Positions 15,326-23,255 of a stretch of DNA of 39,454 nt are shown in pieces. Position numbers and translations under genes: made by a program. The first letter of the stretch is position 1. The number at the start of each line of letters is the position of its first letter. The stretch comes from Streptosporangiaceae bacterium (GTDB lineage: Bacteria; Actinomycetota; Actinomycetes; Streptosporangiales; Streptosporangiaceae): positions 1-39,454 of the forward strand of contig JAICWX010000048.1 of the NCBI GenBank assembly GCA_025934635.1, given 5' to 3'. The notes below the pieces were generated by a model. That model was not told where the DNA came from and did not search any database. It worked only from the letters and a program-made list of their open reading frames with translations.

Positions 15326-16936
15326 TCAGCCAGGGCTAGTGAACCGGGCGCCGAGCGCGGCCGCCAGGGCGCGGTGCCGGGCGGTCGTTCCCACCAGCAC
15401 CGAGCGCGCGGGTTCGACGCCGCGGTCGTGGCAGAAGGCGAGGATCAGGCCGGGCAGCGGCGGCCGGCACCAGCAGGTCGGCGGGCCGCCCGGGTGCGGG
15501 CAGCTGGCAACGACCGCGCCGGGCAGCGTGACGTCGCCGGGCACCTGCCAGCCGAACACGAGGTGCGGCACCGACGGGTCCTCGACCCGGAAGCCCGGCA
15601 CCGCGTCCGACGCCACGAACACCCCCGGTACGCCGGGAGGCCCCGGTACGCCGGGAGCAGGGTCGCGGTGGAACGGGACGCGTTCCACCGTGACGAACCC
15701 CTCGTCGTCCGCCGGGGGCTCGAGCTCCCGGACCGCTCGCAGCTGCGAGGTGGGCGCCATCAGCCCCGGATGGCTCTTCGCCAGGACGCGCAGCTCCGCA
15801 GGCTCCGGCAGCCGGCCGAACCGGGCCAGCTGCCGGAGCACCAGGTTGACCTGAGCCTGGGCCAGCGGGGTGTCGAGCCACACGCAGCGCACCCCGGCGC
15901 CGTGCCGGGCGGACGTCTCCACCACCAGGTTGCGGGAGGCGCGGGTCAGGTACGTGTTGTCGAGCACCAGCCGCTCGGCGCCCGCACCCAGCCGGCGGTC
16001 GAGCTCGCGGGCGAGGGCGGCCAGCGAGCCGCCGCGCTCGTCGCGGCTGAGCCGCTCGTACCCCTCGAGGTCAGCGGCGAGCCGGCTCTTGCCCGCTCCG
16101 GGGATGCCCATGACCAGCAGCACCTCGGCGCCGGAAGGCGCCGGGGGCGGCCCGGCGGGGGTCCTGGGGCCGGCGGGCGGCGGGAGCTCGAGGGCGGCCA
16201 CCGCTGACCGGACGGCCTGCGGGCTGCGCGCGCCCGGGATCGCGACCACGGCCGGCGACCGGGAGAGCACCCAGGCCAGGGTCTCCTGCGCCGCGGCCCG
16301 GCGCACCCGGCGGGGGCCTCCCAGCGGCGAGTGCGCGAGCACCGTGATCCCCTGCTCCTCGCAGCGCCGGACGACCCCGCCGCGGACGGCGGCGTCGTCG
16401 AACGGGCTGAGGGCGACCTCGACCGCGGCGACCGGGACGACCGGCAGCGCGGCGTCGAGCTGATCGCGGTTGACGTTCGACAGGCCCACGCGCGGGACCA
16501 GCCCGTCCTCGAGCAGCCGGGCGAGCGCGCGGACCGACGTCAGCCACGGTACCCGCGGGTCGGGCGCGTGCAGCAGGTAGAGGTCGATGCCCGCACCGCC
16601 GAGAGCGGCGAGGCTCGCCTCGCAGTGCTGCCGGATCGCGACCGCGCGGCCGTCAGGAACCCACGCGGCACCGACCCGGGTCATGCCGCCCTTGGTGACG
16701 ATCCGCGCGCGGGCGCCGCGCAGCGCCTGCGCGACGAGCCGCTCGTTGCCGCCGGGGCTGTCCCCGTACGCGTGCGCGGTGTCGAACACGGTGATGCCGG
16801 CGGCCAGGGCGGCCGCGACCACCGGCGCCAGCAGCGCGGGCTCGACCCGCATGCAGCCCAAGCCGATCCGCAGCTCTCCCTCGTCCAGCCAGCCCGCCAC
16901 GCCCCGATGGTAGGCGACCCGGCGTCCGGGCCCCAC
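15326..16936 (-). CDS. Fusion: aldo/keto reductase + polynucleotide-kinase-like P-loop domain + HAD-like tail
   Basis: The 536-residue frame has three parts. Residues about 20-250 are an aldo/keto reductase with the full catalytic tetrad: D52 and Y57 in VFDTAHAYGDS, K82 in IVTKGG, H123 in LYLLHAPD. Residues about 270-420 are a P-loop kinase of the Pnkp/AAA_33 type: Walker A GIPGAGKS (277-284), LSRDERGGSL, LVLDNTYLTRASR (323-335) and VWLDTPLAQAQVNLVLR. Residues about 470-536 resemble the end of a GmhB/polynucleotide-phosphatase HAD domain with a C-x-H...C-x-C zinc loop (SCPHPGGPPTCWCRPPLPG) and SVLVGTTARHRALAAA; the HAD nucleophile motif DxDxT is not seen and the VGD-x-x-x-D site reads VGTTARH. 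The substrate and purpose of the combination are unknown. The start is uncertain: GTG 16936 or GTG 16900. Confidence 0.8.
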   Translation of the reverse strand: MGPGRRVAYHRGVAGWLDEGELRIGLGCMRVEPALLAPVVAAALAAGITVFDTAHAYGDSPGGNERLVAQALRGARARIVTKGGMTRVGAAWVPDGRAVAIRQHCEASLAALGGAGIDLYLLHAPDPRVPWLTSVRALARLLEDGLVPRVGLSNVNRDQLDAALPVVPVAAVEVALSPFDDAAVRGGVVRRCEEQGITVLAHSPLGGPRRVRRAAAQETLAWVLSRSPAVVAIPGARSPQAVRSAVAALELPPPAGPRTPAGPPPAPSGAEVLLVMGIPGAGKSRLAADLEGYERLSRDERGGSLAALARELDRRLGAGAERLVLDNTYLTRASRNLVVETSARHGAGVRCVWLDTPLAQAQVNLVLRQLARFGRLPEPAELRVLAKSHPGLMAPTSQLRAVRELEPPADDEGFVTVERVPFHRDPAPGVPGPPGVPGVFVASDAVPGFRVEDPSVPHLVFGWQVPGDVTLPGAVVASCPHPGGPPTCWCRPPLPGLILAFCHDRGVEPARSVLVGTTARHRALAAALGARFTSPG

Positions 16937-17009
16937 GGCCTGCCAGGACCGAAGCCCGGCGGGAGCCGGGCGCCGCCGGCTGAATGCGGCGGCGCCCGGC
17001 TCCGGATGC

Positions 17010-17759
17010 CTAGATGAGCGCGGCCGCTAACTGGAGCGGTCGCGGGCTCCAGGAGCCGGGCACGTCAGCACGGTCCCGTGAGCCGGCGCGGTCGAGCAGC
17101 TCCAGCTCGAGCAGGTCGTGCAGGCCGTCATGGCCGAAACCGCCGGCGTCCGGGAAGCTGAGCAGCCGCCTGCCCCAGGTCATCACCGCCTTGGCGTCAC
17201 CGGGGCAGGCCAGCAGGTGCTGACGGTCGCGGAGCGCGAGGAAGAGGTAGAGCGTCGTGCGCTCGTCGGCGTCGTGATAGCGCGCCCCGCGCAGCAGCAG
17301 GTCGCACGCGGCGTCGAGGTCGTCCGGATCCGGCGGCTCGGCCCCGGGCCAGGGGTCGGTATAGCGGTCGTAACTGAGCCGCCCGAGGGTCAGGGCCACC
17401 TCCGGCCAGGCCAGGTCGCCGGCCGGCAGCCAGTAGAGCAGCGCCCCGGTCACGGCGATGGCCTCGTTGCGGTCGGCCCGGGCCGCGGCGACAGCCCGGG
17501 CGTCCTGCCCGTCCAGCTGCGCCGCCTGCTCGGTCACGCGGCGGTCGAGCAGCGCACCGAGCAGGGCGCGGGCCTCGGCGACCGCCGTCGGGACGCGGGG
17601 CCCGCTGCCGTTCGCGGAGCCCCGCATCTCTGGAACCCGCAGCTCGTAGCCCCGCATCTCGGAACCCTGCAGCAGCGCGGTCAGCTCCGCCCGCGCCCGG
17701 TCGATCGCCCGGTCCAGATCCTGTCCGCTGAGCAGCGGACGACTCGCGACACTCATCAT
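17010..17759 (-). CDS. Alpha-helical protein of unknown function, TPR-like
   Basis: A GGAGGGGA site nine bases upstream supports ATG 17759 (MMSVASRPLLSGQDL, 249 residues); codons before it are not conserved-looking. I do not recognise a family. The sequence is helical and acidic, with LTLGRLSYDRYTDPWPGAE, DPDDLDAACDLLLRGARYH and TTLYLFLALRDRQHLLA, which resemble the degenerate TPR units found at the N-terminus of actinobacterial CHAT proteins. No catalytic motif, signal peptide or membrane segment is seen. A short direct repeat near 17620-17670 (GCCCCGCATCTC twice) encodes EMRGYELRVPEMRGS. It lies between the fusion-enzyme gene and a long gene-free stretch, on the same strand as the HExxH gene. 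Confidence 0.5.
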   Translation of the reverse strand: MMSVASRPLLSGQDLDRAIDRARAELTALLQGSEMRGYELRVPEMRGSANGSGPRVPTAVAEARALLGALLDRRVTEQAAQLDGQDARAVAAARADRNEAIAVTGALLYWLPAGDLAWPEVALTLGRLSYDRYTDPWPGAEPPDPDDLDAACDLLLRGARYHDADERTTLYLFLALRDRQHLLACPGDAKAVMTWGRRLLSFPDAGGFGHDGLHDLLELELLDRAGSRDRADVPGSWSPRPLQLAAALI

Positions 17760-18630
17760 GGCAAATCTTCCCCTCCAGAAGTTTTGCCAGGTGACGGTCG
17801 GCTCCGTCAGGGCCATGGCGACCGCCACCTGGGGTCTAGATTGTCACGGGCGATAGCCGTGACCGGCTGGAGAGGAAACGCAGGCCGACGGCACTCGGCC
17901 TAGCCATGAGTCGCAGCGGGAGTAACCAAATACGGCCGGCTGAATCATTTGCCCCCCAAAGGCTATTGATTCGTCAACCAGCGGTTACCCACCCGGCAGC
18001 TACCTGCCAGGCGAGCACTCGCCGGTAATCGGCAAGCGTGCGGCAGATACCTCGCTAAAGCGCTGCGGTATTGAGTACGACCCTTTTAGCTAGCGAAATA
18101 AATGCCTGCGGCCCGGGAGCCGGGAGCGGCTGGGGTTGCCCGCCCGGCGACTACGCGAGCATGCGTAGGACGGCGATGCGATCGCGCATCACGTGACCCT
18201 TTTTAACTTGTATTCATCCCTCACGACCCTTCCGCCGGACAGAGCAACCGCCGCGCGCGCCCTTCCCCGCGACATCCGACCACTCAGTCCCCTGCGGCCC
18301 TCCCCTCATCCGCCCCTTACGGCTCACCCAGGGCATTGCCCGCCCAGGATCTCGTGAGCACCACAGATGAGCATAGTGTAGCTAGATAAAGCATGTCTAT
18401 CTATGTGACATTAACATGAATAAAGATTTCCGTTTTGAATGGTCCGCCCATTCAAGGCCAGCGGGCTGACCTGCGGCGCGCGATCGGCCTGGGGTTACCG
18501 ACCCGATCTCGACCCTGGACCCTAAACCCGGACTCAGCCGAACCAGGAAGGCGCCGGTATGGTGCCGGGCTGGTACGTGCCGATAAACAGATACCCCTCT
18601 CCCGGCACTCGTACACCCTGTATCTCGTGC
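17760..18630. other. Long gene-free stretch with hairpins and an AT-rich patch
   Basis: No convincing reading frame on either strand in about 870 bases, unusual here. Visible: CTACGC-GAGCAT-GCGTAG (18151-18168), then GATGCG-ATCG-CGCATC (18175-18190), then a T5 run at 18200-18204; and an AT-rich patch at about 18360-18440 with TAGATA (18383-18388) and TATCTA (18398-18403) as an inverted repeat with a 9-base spacer. A frame from ATG 18559 with a fair AGGAAGG site runs antisense into the HExxH gene and is probably chance. The stretch could carry a small RNA, a long leader or an operator. Confidence 0.5.
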
Positions 18631-19758
18631 CTACCGGCGGGCCAGTTCTGCGGCGCTGGTCCCGAAGGCCCCGGCGGGCGGGTAGCCCGCGCAGGCCGCC
18701 TGCCAGCGATCGAGCAGCGGCCCGATGAGCTCGGCGGGCAGCGTGGCGGAAGCGGGCCCGCCGGACAGCACCTCGAGCGGCCCGAGCACGTAGACCTCGG
18801 CCAGGGTGGGCAGGTCCTCGAACTCCGCCGCCGGGTTCGAGCCGCCGGGCAGCCGGGTCGCCCGCTCGATCAGGCCGCTGCCGAGCTGCCGCACCGCCAG
18901 CCCCTCGCCCGCCAGCACGCACTCCACTGCGGCCAGGATCTCCACCGCCATCGCGTACGACTCGGCCAGGAGCAGACCGGCCCCGAACTCTCCCGGGCTG
19001 GGCGCCAGGCCCCGGCGGACCCGGGCCAGCGCGCCGAGGTGGTCCAGGTGCGCCCCTTCGTGGATGCCGCGCCAGACCTGCTGGGCCATCGCGGTCGCGG
19101 TGGACGGCACCTCGGCGATCGCCGTGCCGGGGTCATGCAGCCCGGGCAGGCACATCCAGGTCCGCCGGGCCAGCCGCCGGTTGACCGGCAGGCGCAGGGT
19201 GACGTGCCCGTCGCTGGGTGACGGCCGGAAACGGACGCCCCAGGACAGCTGCTGCCCGCTGATCAGCGGGCAGGCCGTGCCGCCGGGGAGGCCGGCCGCG
19301 GACGCGATGAGCTGCTCGCCGAAGGCGGCGATCAGGCGGGCCGCGCTCCAGACGACCTCCCGGACGCCGCGGATCGGGCCGGCCACCCGCCGGGTATCCG
19401 GGTACCACGGCGGTACCGGCCCGGCGAACCGCCGCAGCTGGCGGAGCCGGGCGGCGTGCTGGCCGCCGGAGGCGACGCGCAGCGACCTGATCACCTCGTC
19501 CAGGCCGCTGAAGGCCGCGGGATCCTCCCGCCAGGCAGGCCGGGAGCCCGGGCCGGCCGAACCAGGGCCGTCCAGGGCCACGCAGCCGACGGCCACGTCG
19601 GCCCAGCCCCGGACCGTCCACGCGTCAGCCTCGGCGTTTCCGGCCGGTACCCTCACCGCCGCGGTCGCCGCGGCGACCGCCCACGCGCGCGCAACAGGCG
19701 CCGCGACATGCGCCGGCCCGGGACCGTCCGCTCCCGGGCCGCGCACCCCACTACCCAT
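18631..19758 (-). CDS. HExxH-motif protein, putative metal-dependent enzyme
   Basis: The 375-residue product carries H233-E-G-A-H237 in QVWRGIHEGAHLDHLGALAR, and about 30 residues on a helix with E266 and E273 (LLLAESYAMAVEILAAVE), the spacing expected for the third ligand of gluzincin-type metalloproteins. The N-terminal 80 residues are Ala/Gly-rich and variable; no signal peptide or membrane helix is clear, so it is probably cytosolic. Two readings are possible: a zinc peptidase, or a relative of the HExxH proteins of RiPP clusters now described as 2-oxoglutarate-dependent peptide hydroxylases. No radical SAM gene or precursor peptide is visible nearby. It is divergent from the TetR-HTH/repeat fusion gene across 216 bases. 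The start ATG 19758 has no clear ribosome site. Confidence 0.5.
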   Translation of the reverse strand: MGSGVRGPGADGPGPAHVAAPVARAWAVAAATAAVRVPAGNAEADAWTVRGWADVAVGCVALDGPGSAGPGSRPAWREDPAAFSGLDEVIRSLRVASGGQHAARLRQLRRFAGPVPPWYPDTRRVAGPIRGVREVVWSAARLIAAFGEQLIASAAGLPGGTACPLISGQQLSWGVRFRPSPSDGHVTLRLPVNRRLARRTWMCLPGLHDPGTAIAEVPSTATAMAQQVWRGIHEGAHLDHLGALARVRRGLAPSPGEFGAGLLLAESYAMAVEILAAVECVLAGEGLAVRQLGSGLIERATRLPGGSNPAAEFEDLPTLAEVYVLGPLEVLSGGPASATLPAELIGPLLDRWQAACAGYPPAGAFGTSAAELARR

Positions 19759-19974
19759 CCGGCATTGACACGGCTCCGAAGTTGCTGGGATGACGTTTGT
19801 TCAGCTGTGGTAAGCCGGACTGTAGCGGCCCGGCAGCGGGAGCCTAGTACCTAGAACAAGCAAAAAGACTGGTAACGGCTTTAGTTATGGAAAACTAGGG
19901 CAGTCCAACCGGTTGGTTTGCGCCTATGATGGCGGTCTTGGCGCAGGTGAGCGGCCCGGCGAGAGGAGCGCGCG

Positions 19975-22218
19975 GTGGCGGCACAGGACGAGCGGCTTGA
20001 GGCCATCGCCGCGGCCGCCGCGGCCGTGCTGCGCGAAACGCCCTATCACGTCGTCCGGGCCGGGGATGTCGCCGCCATGGTCCGGCTGCCCGGGCAGACC
20101 GGGCGGTCGGCGGTCTGGCTCTACAACGAGGTGCACAACCGGCGGGTGCTGGTGGCGCTGGCCGCGGCCCACGCCTGGCGGGAATTCGCTGGCCAGGCGA
20201 GCTGGTCGCTGCCCACGCCGGTCGGCTCGGTGGCGGCGGCCCGGTCGGCGGCGGTCGCCGCGCTCGGCGTGATCATCGCCTTCCACCGGGCCGAGCAGTC
20301 GCTGATGACCCAGGTCGGCTACGGGATCGGCGACATCTCCACGGCGGAAAAACGCAAGCTGGCCGCGGGCACCGGCCTCACGCCGCCGGGCTGGCCGACC
20401 AGCCGGTGGGGCCGGGTCGCCGCGGCGGCGTGGCACGGCCGGTGCGACGTCTTCACCGATTTTCTCGAACCGGTGCTGCAGGCCTGCGCCGAGTCCGTCA
20501 CCTGCCTGCCCGGGCCGAACGTCGAGGAGAGCGCCTCCCGGCTGTCCGACGTCGCCTTCCGGACCTGCCTGGCCGATCCCGACGGCCCGGTCGACCTGCT
20601 CGCGCGCGGCCTGGCGGCGCTGTGGTTCGAGCGCGACCTGGCCCGGGTGGCCGGCGCCCTGCCCCGGGACCTGGAAAGCGCCGAGACGGCCCTGGCCGCG
20701 GTGGCCCGGCGGCGGACCGATCCCCGGGCCGAGGCGAACGCCTGCGCCGTGGTGGTCCGGGTCATGCTCGAGGCCGGCACCCTGCACCGGCGGGGCATCT
20801 TCGAAGGGCGGCGGACGGTCGCGCTCTGGCAGAGCCTGACGTCCGACCTGGACGGTGCCGTAGCCCCGCCCTCCGCCGGAGCCGGAGCGGCCGCGGCCGA
20901 CGCCACCGGCCACGACCGGCAGCGGCTGAGCGACGCCGCCAGCCACCTGGGCCTGACCGCGGTCAGGTACGGGGACCGGCGGACCGCGGCCGAGGCCTGG
21001 CAGCTGTCCCGCCGGGTCGCCGACGGCCTGGACCACGACCAGTCGCGGGTCGCCCGGGCCGACAACAACCTGGCCGCGCTGGCGGCCGAGGCCGGGCGCG
21101 GCGAGCAGGCCTGGACGCTCATCGCCGGCGTCCGGCAGACCCGGCTGGCCCTGCTGGACCGCCGGCCGCATGATGCCGCGGCGTGGCGGCGGCTCACGGT
21201 GACCGAGCGCACCCAGGCGGACGTGGCCCGGCTCAACGGCGCCGCAACCGAGAGCGTGCGGCTGGCCATGGCCCTGTTGGCGGACCGGCGGGGCCGGCTG
21301 GGTGACACGACCCACGCCGATACCGCCGAGGCCCAGATCACCCTGGGCCAGGCCCTGCTGACGGCCGGCCACCCGACCGCCGCGCGACGGCACCTGGAGG
21401 AGGCCGCCGATACCCGGCGGGACCGGTTCCTGCCGTCCTCCTACCGGGTGGCCGAAGACCTCATCTGGCTGGCCAAGGCGGCCCTGGTGCTCGGCCACCC
21501 GCGGACCGTGCTCGACCTGCTGGCCGGGCAGCCGGCGGAGACCGACTGGTTCCGCGACCAGGTGTCGTTCCGGCTCGGCTACACCGCCCGGCGGCTGCTC
21601 GCGCTGGCCGGCGGCGAGCTTGGCCGGGCCGAGGAGGCGGCAGCCGCCTTGCACGCGGCCCGGGACGAGCTGTGCGACTGGCCGCTCGACGCCGGGCTCG
21701 ACCCGCTGATCGCGGACTACGACCGTTCCCTGGCCGAGCTCGCGCTGCTGCGAGACGAACCGGAGGACGCGGCCGGCCTGCTGGTCCGGCTGGCCGAGCA
21801 GGAGGCCGGGGCGGGGGTCGCGGACGGAGGCAGCGGCGGTCCGCCGTGCCCCGCCAAGGGCTGGACGCTCGTCCTGCTCGCCCGGGCCGCGGGCCGGTGC
21901 GGCGACGCCCAGCGGGCCACCGACTGCTTCCGGTCGGTCACCGAGCTGCCCGCTGCGGGGGTCGATCCCTGCCACCCGGTCGTCCTGACCGCCCACTGCG
22001 ACGAGGCCGAGCGCCGCGCGGCCGCCGGGGACACCAGGCAGGCGGCCGACCTGCTCGCGCCGGTACTCGACCGCACCCTGCTAGCGCATGGGCGGCCCGC
22101 CCTGGGCGAGGCTCATCCGCTGCTGACCCGGGCCCGCGCCGTGGCCGGGCGACTGGGCATTCCCATCCCTTACACGCTGCCCGGGGCGGATGAGGCTTCG
22201 CTGGACATCGACGTCTGA
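19975..22218 (+). CDS. TetR-type HTH fused to a long helical-repeat (TPR-like) region
   Basis: From GTG 19975 (GAGAGGAG seven bases upstream) the product has 747 residues. Residues about 4-70 look like a TetR DNA-binding domain: RLEAIAAAAAAVLRETPYHV, RAGDVAAMVRL, then SAVWLYNEVHNRRVLVALAA in place of the usual VSxxxLYxHFxxKxxLL. The remaining 650 residues are Ala-rich paired helices typical of degenerate TPR units (ADNNLAALAAEAGRGEQAW, AEAQITLGQALLTAGHPTAA, LADLLAPVLDR-like ends). This fusion suggests a large signal-sensing transcription regulator; the ligand or partner is unknown. It faces away from the HExxH gene, its most likely target. Repeat detail was read by eye. Stop at 22218, convergent with the next gene. 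Confidence 0.6.
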   Translation: MAAQDERLEAIAAAAAAVLRETPYHVVRAGDVAAMVRLPGQTGRSAVWLYNEVHNRRVLVALAAAHAWREFAGQASWSLPTPVGSVAAARSAAVAALGVIIAFHRAEQSLMTQVGYGIGDISTAEKRKLAAGTGLTPPGWPTSRWGRVAAAAWHGRCDVFTDFLEPVLQACAESVTCLPGPNVEESASRLSDVAFRTCLADPDGPVDLLARGLAALWFERDLARVAGALPRDLESAETALAAVARRRTDPRAEANACAVVVRVMLEAGTLHRRGIFEGRRTVALWQSLTSDLDGAVAPPSAGAGAAAADATGHDRQRLSDAASHLGLTAVRYGDRRTAAEAWQLSRRVADGLDHDQSRVARADNNLAALAAEAGRGEQAWTLIAGVRQTRLALLDRRPHDAAAWRRLTVTERTQADVARLNGAATESVRLAMALLADRRGRLGDTTHADTAEAQITLGQALLTAGHPTAARRHLEEAADTRRDRFLPSSYRVAEDLIWLAKAALVLGHPRTVLDLLAGQPAETDWFRDQVSFRLGYTARRLLALAGGELGRAEEAAAALHAARDELCDWPLDAGLDPLIADYDRSLAELALLRDEPEDAAGLLVRLAEQEAGAGVADGGSGGPPCPAKGWTLVLLARAAGRCGDAQRATDCFRSVTELPAAGVDPCHPVVLTAHCDEAERRAAAGDTRQAADLLAPVLDRTLLAHGRPALGEAHPLLTRARAVAGRLGIPIPYTLPGADEASLDIDV

Positions 22219-22237
22219 GACCCCGGCCGTTCCGGCC

Positions 22238-22543
22238 TCAGGGGATGCGGACGTCGTGGTGGGCGCGGGCGAACTCGCGGTTTTCTTCGGTAAGGGTGGC
22301 GGGGCGGACGGGGACGACCAGGGACCAGTGGTGGCCGACCGGGCAGCGCTGGATGCGGGCTATCACCAGGTCGATCTCCTTGAGCTTGATGCCGGGGATC
22401 CAGATGGTGGTGAACACGTGGCCCTGGCGGCACCGGACGATGGTGTTGGTGCCCAGGTTGTAGCCGAGGCGGCGGGCGATCAGGGTGCCGCCGGTGGCCA
22501 CTCCGGCCGCGATCAAGATCGTTTTCACTACTCGCCGTGACAT
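22238..22543 (-). CDS. Small membrane-anchored Cys/His protein
   Basis: The 101-residue protein from ATG 22543 begins with a short basic segment and one membrane helix (VVKTILIAAGVATGGTLIARR), then two similar motifs, CRQGHVFTTIWIPG and RCPVGHHWSLVVPV, about 30 residues apart. Together they give C-x2-G-H...C-P-x-G-H-H, a likely zinc-ribbon-like pair. Proteins of this type are widespread in actinomycetes without a known role. It lies seven bases downstream of the methyltransferase gene and may be co-transcribed with it. A GC-rich inverted sequence (GACGTC on both sides of GGCC stems, about 22209-22248) separates it from the convergent TetR-HTH gene. Confidence 0.65.
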   Translation of the reverse strand: MSRRVVKTILIAAGVATGGTLIARRLGYNLGTNTIVRCRQGHVFTTIWIPGIKLKEIDLVIARIQRCPVGHHWSLVVPVRPATLTEENREFARAHHDVRIP

Positions 22544-22550
22544 CTGGTCA

Positions 22551-23159
22551 TTATCGCACTGCGCGGATATAGCGCAGCATGGGCAGGTCGCCGTCGGCTT
22601 CGACGCGGAAGCCGGCCGCTTCGGCCAGGGGAGCCAGGTCGATGGCCTGGGCGTGACGCAGGCCGTGGGGGCCGCGGTGCCAGCGGGACGGGCGGAAGTC
22701 GGCGATGAACAGGGTCCCGCCGGGGCGCAGGACCCGGAACATCTCGGCGAAGGCGGCAGCCCGGTCCGGCTCGGGGATGTGGTGCACGGCGAGGGTGGAG
22801 GTGACCACGTCGAAGGTGCCGTCGGGCCAGCTGAGGTCCTGGGCCGCACCGACGGTGAAGGCGGCGTTGGCGGGGGCCCGCCGGGTGGCGTAGGCGATGG
22901 CCGGCGGGGACGGGTCGACCCCGGCGACCTGGCCGCCGGGGGTTACGGCGGCGGACAGCAGCCGGGCCAGGTAGCCGCCGTTGCAGCCGATGTCGAGGGT
23001 CCGGTCGCCGGGGCGGGCGCCGCTCAGCGCGACGATCCGGCGGTAGACCCGGCGGCGGCGGCCGCCGAACGCGATCACGCTGGTGAGCTCGTAGGTCCAG
23101 ACTCGCTCGATGACGGTGCCCGCCCGGGCCGGGCGGGACTTCAGGACGTGGTTCAGCAC
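22551..23159 (-). CDS. Class I SAM-dependent methyltransferase
   Basis: The 202-residue protein starts at GTG 23157-23159 behind GGAGGATC. Motif I is TLDIGCNGGYLARLL (residues about 54-68; Asn replaces the more usual Gly/Ala), motif II is GVDPSP, and the later motifs are DLSWPDGTFDVVTSTLAVHH and VLRPGGTLFIADFRPSR, as in the UbiE/Methyltransf_11 group. The acceptor is unknown; the N-terminal 35 residues (WTYELTSVIAFGGRRRRVYR) look like substrate-binding helices. The promoter region is occupied by a 45-bp palindrome shared with the divergent TetR gene, so expression is probably repressed by that protein. Confidence 0.85.
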   Translation of the reverse strand: MLNHVLKSRPARAGTVIERVWTYELTSVIAFGGRRRRVYRRIVALSGARPGDRTLDIGCNGGYLARLLSAAVTPGGQVAGVDPSPPAIAYATRRAPANAAFTVGAAQDLSWPDGTFDVVTSTLAVHHIPEPDRAAAFAEMFRVLRPGGTLFIADFRPSRWHRGPHGLRHAQAIDLAPLAEAAGFRVEADGDLPMLRYIRAVR

Positions 23160-23173
23160 GAGATCCTCCGATT

Positions 23174-23218
23174 AACTTAGTTTTGACTAAGTTATCATAA
23201 CTTAGTCAAAACTAAGTT
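23174..23218. promoter_or_regulatory. 45-bp perfect palindrome, probable TetR operator
   Basis: Two 22-base arms around C23196 are exact inverse complements, and each arm itself contains AACTTAG-TTTTGA-CTAAGTT, so the site is two adjacent operator palindromes. It fills the space between the methyltransferase start (23159) and the TetR coding region and overlaps TTGACT promoter-like elements on both strands. Confidence 0.85.
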
Positions 23219-23255
23219 GTCAGGGGTGACGGCTACTATGCGGAGGATGGAGGAG

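Noticed and set aside
17880..18450. tRNA or known riboswitch in the gene-free stretch
   Set aside because: No cloverleaf, anticodon arm or recognisable riboswitch core could be traced by eye on either strand.
18559..19221. Plus-strand frame starting MVPGWYVPINRYPSPG behind AGGAAGG, considered as a RiPP precursor
   Set aside because: After 24 codons it runs antisense through the HExxH gene with low-complexity sequence; no leader/core pattern and no nearby modifying enzyme with a known partner.
19765..19793. TTGACA at 19765 as a housekeeping -35 for the TetR-HTH gene
   Set aside because: No acceptable -10 at 16-18 bases downstream; TATGAT at 19925 likewise lacks a -35.
19924..21996. 690-codon minus-strand frame opposite the TetR-HTH/repeat gene
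   Set aside because: Typical third-position GC shadow rich in Gly, Arg and Gln; the plus strand has a ribosome site and a recognisable HTH.
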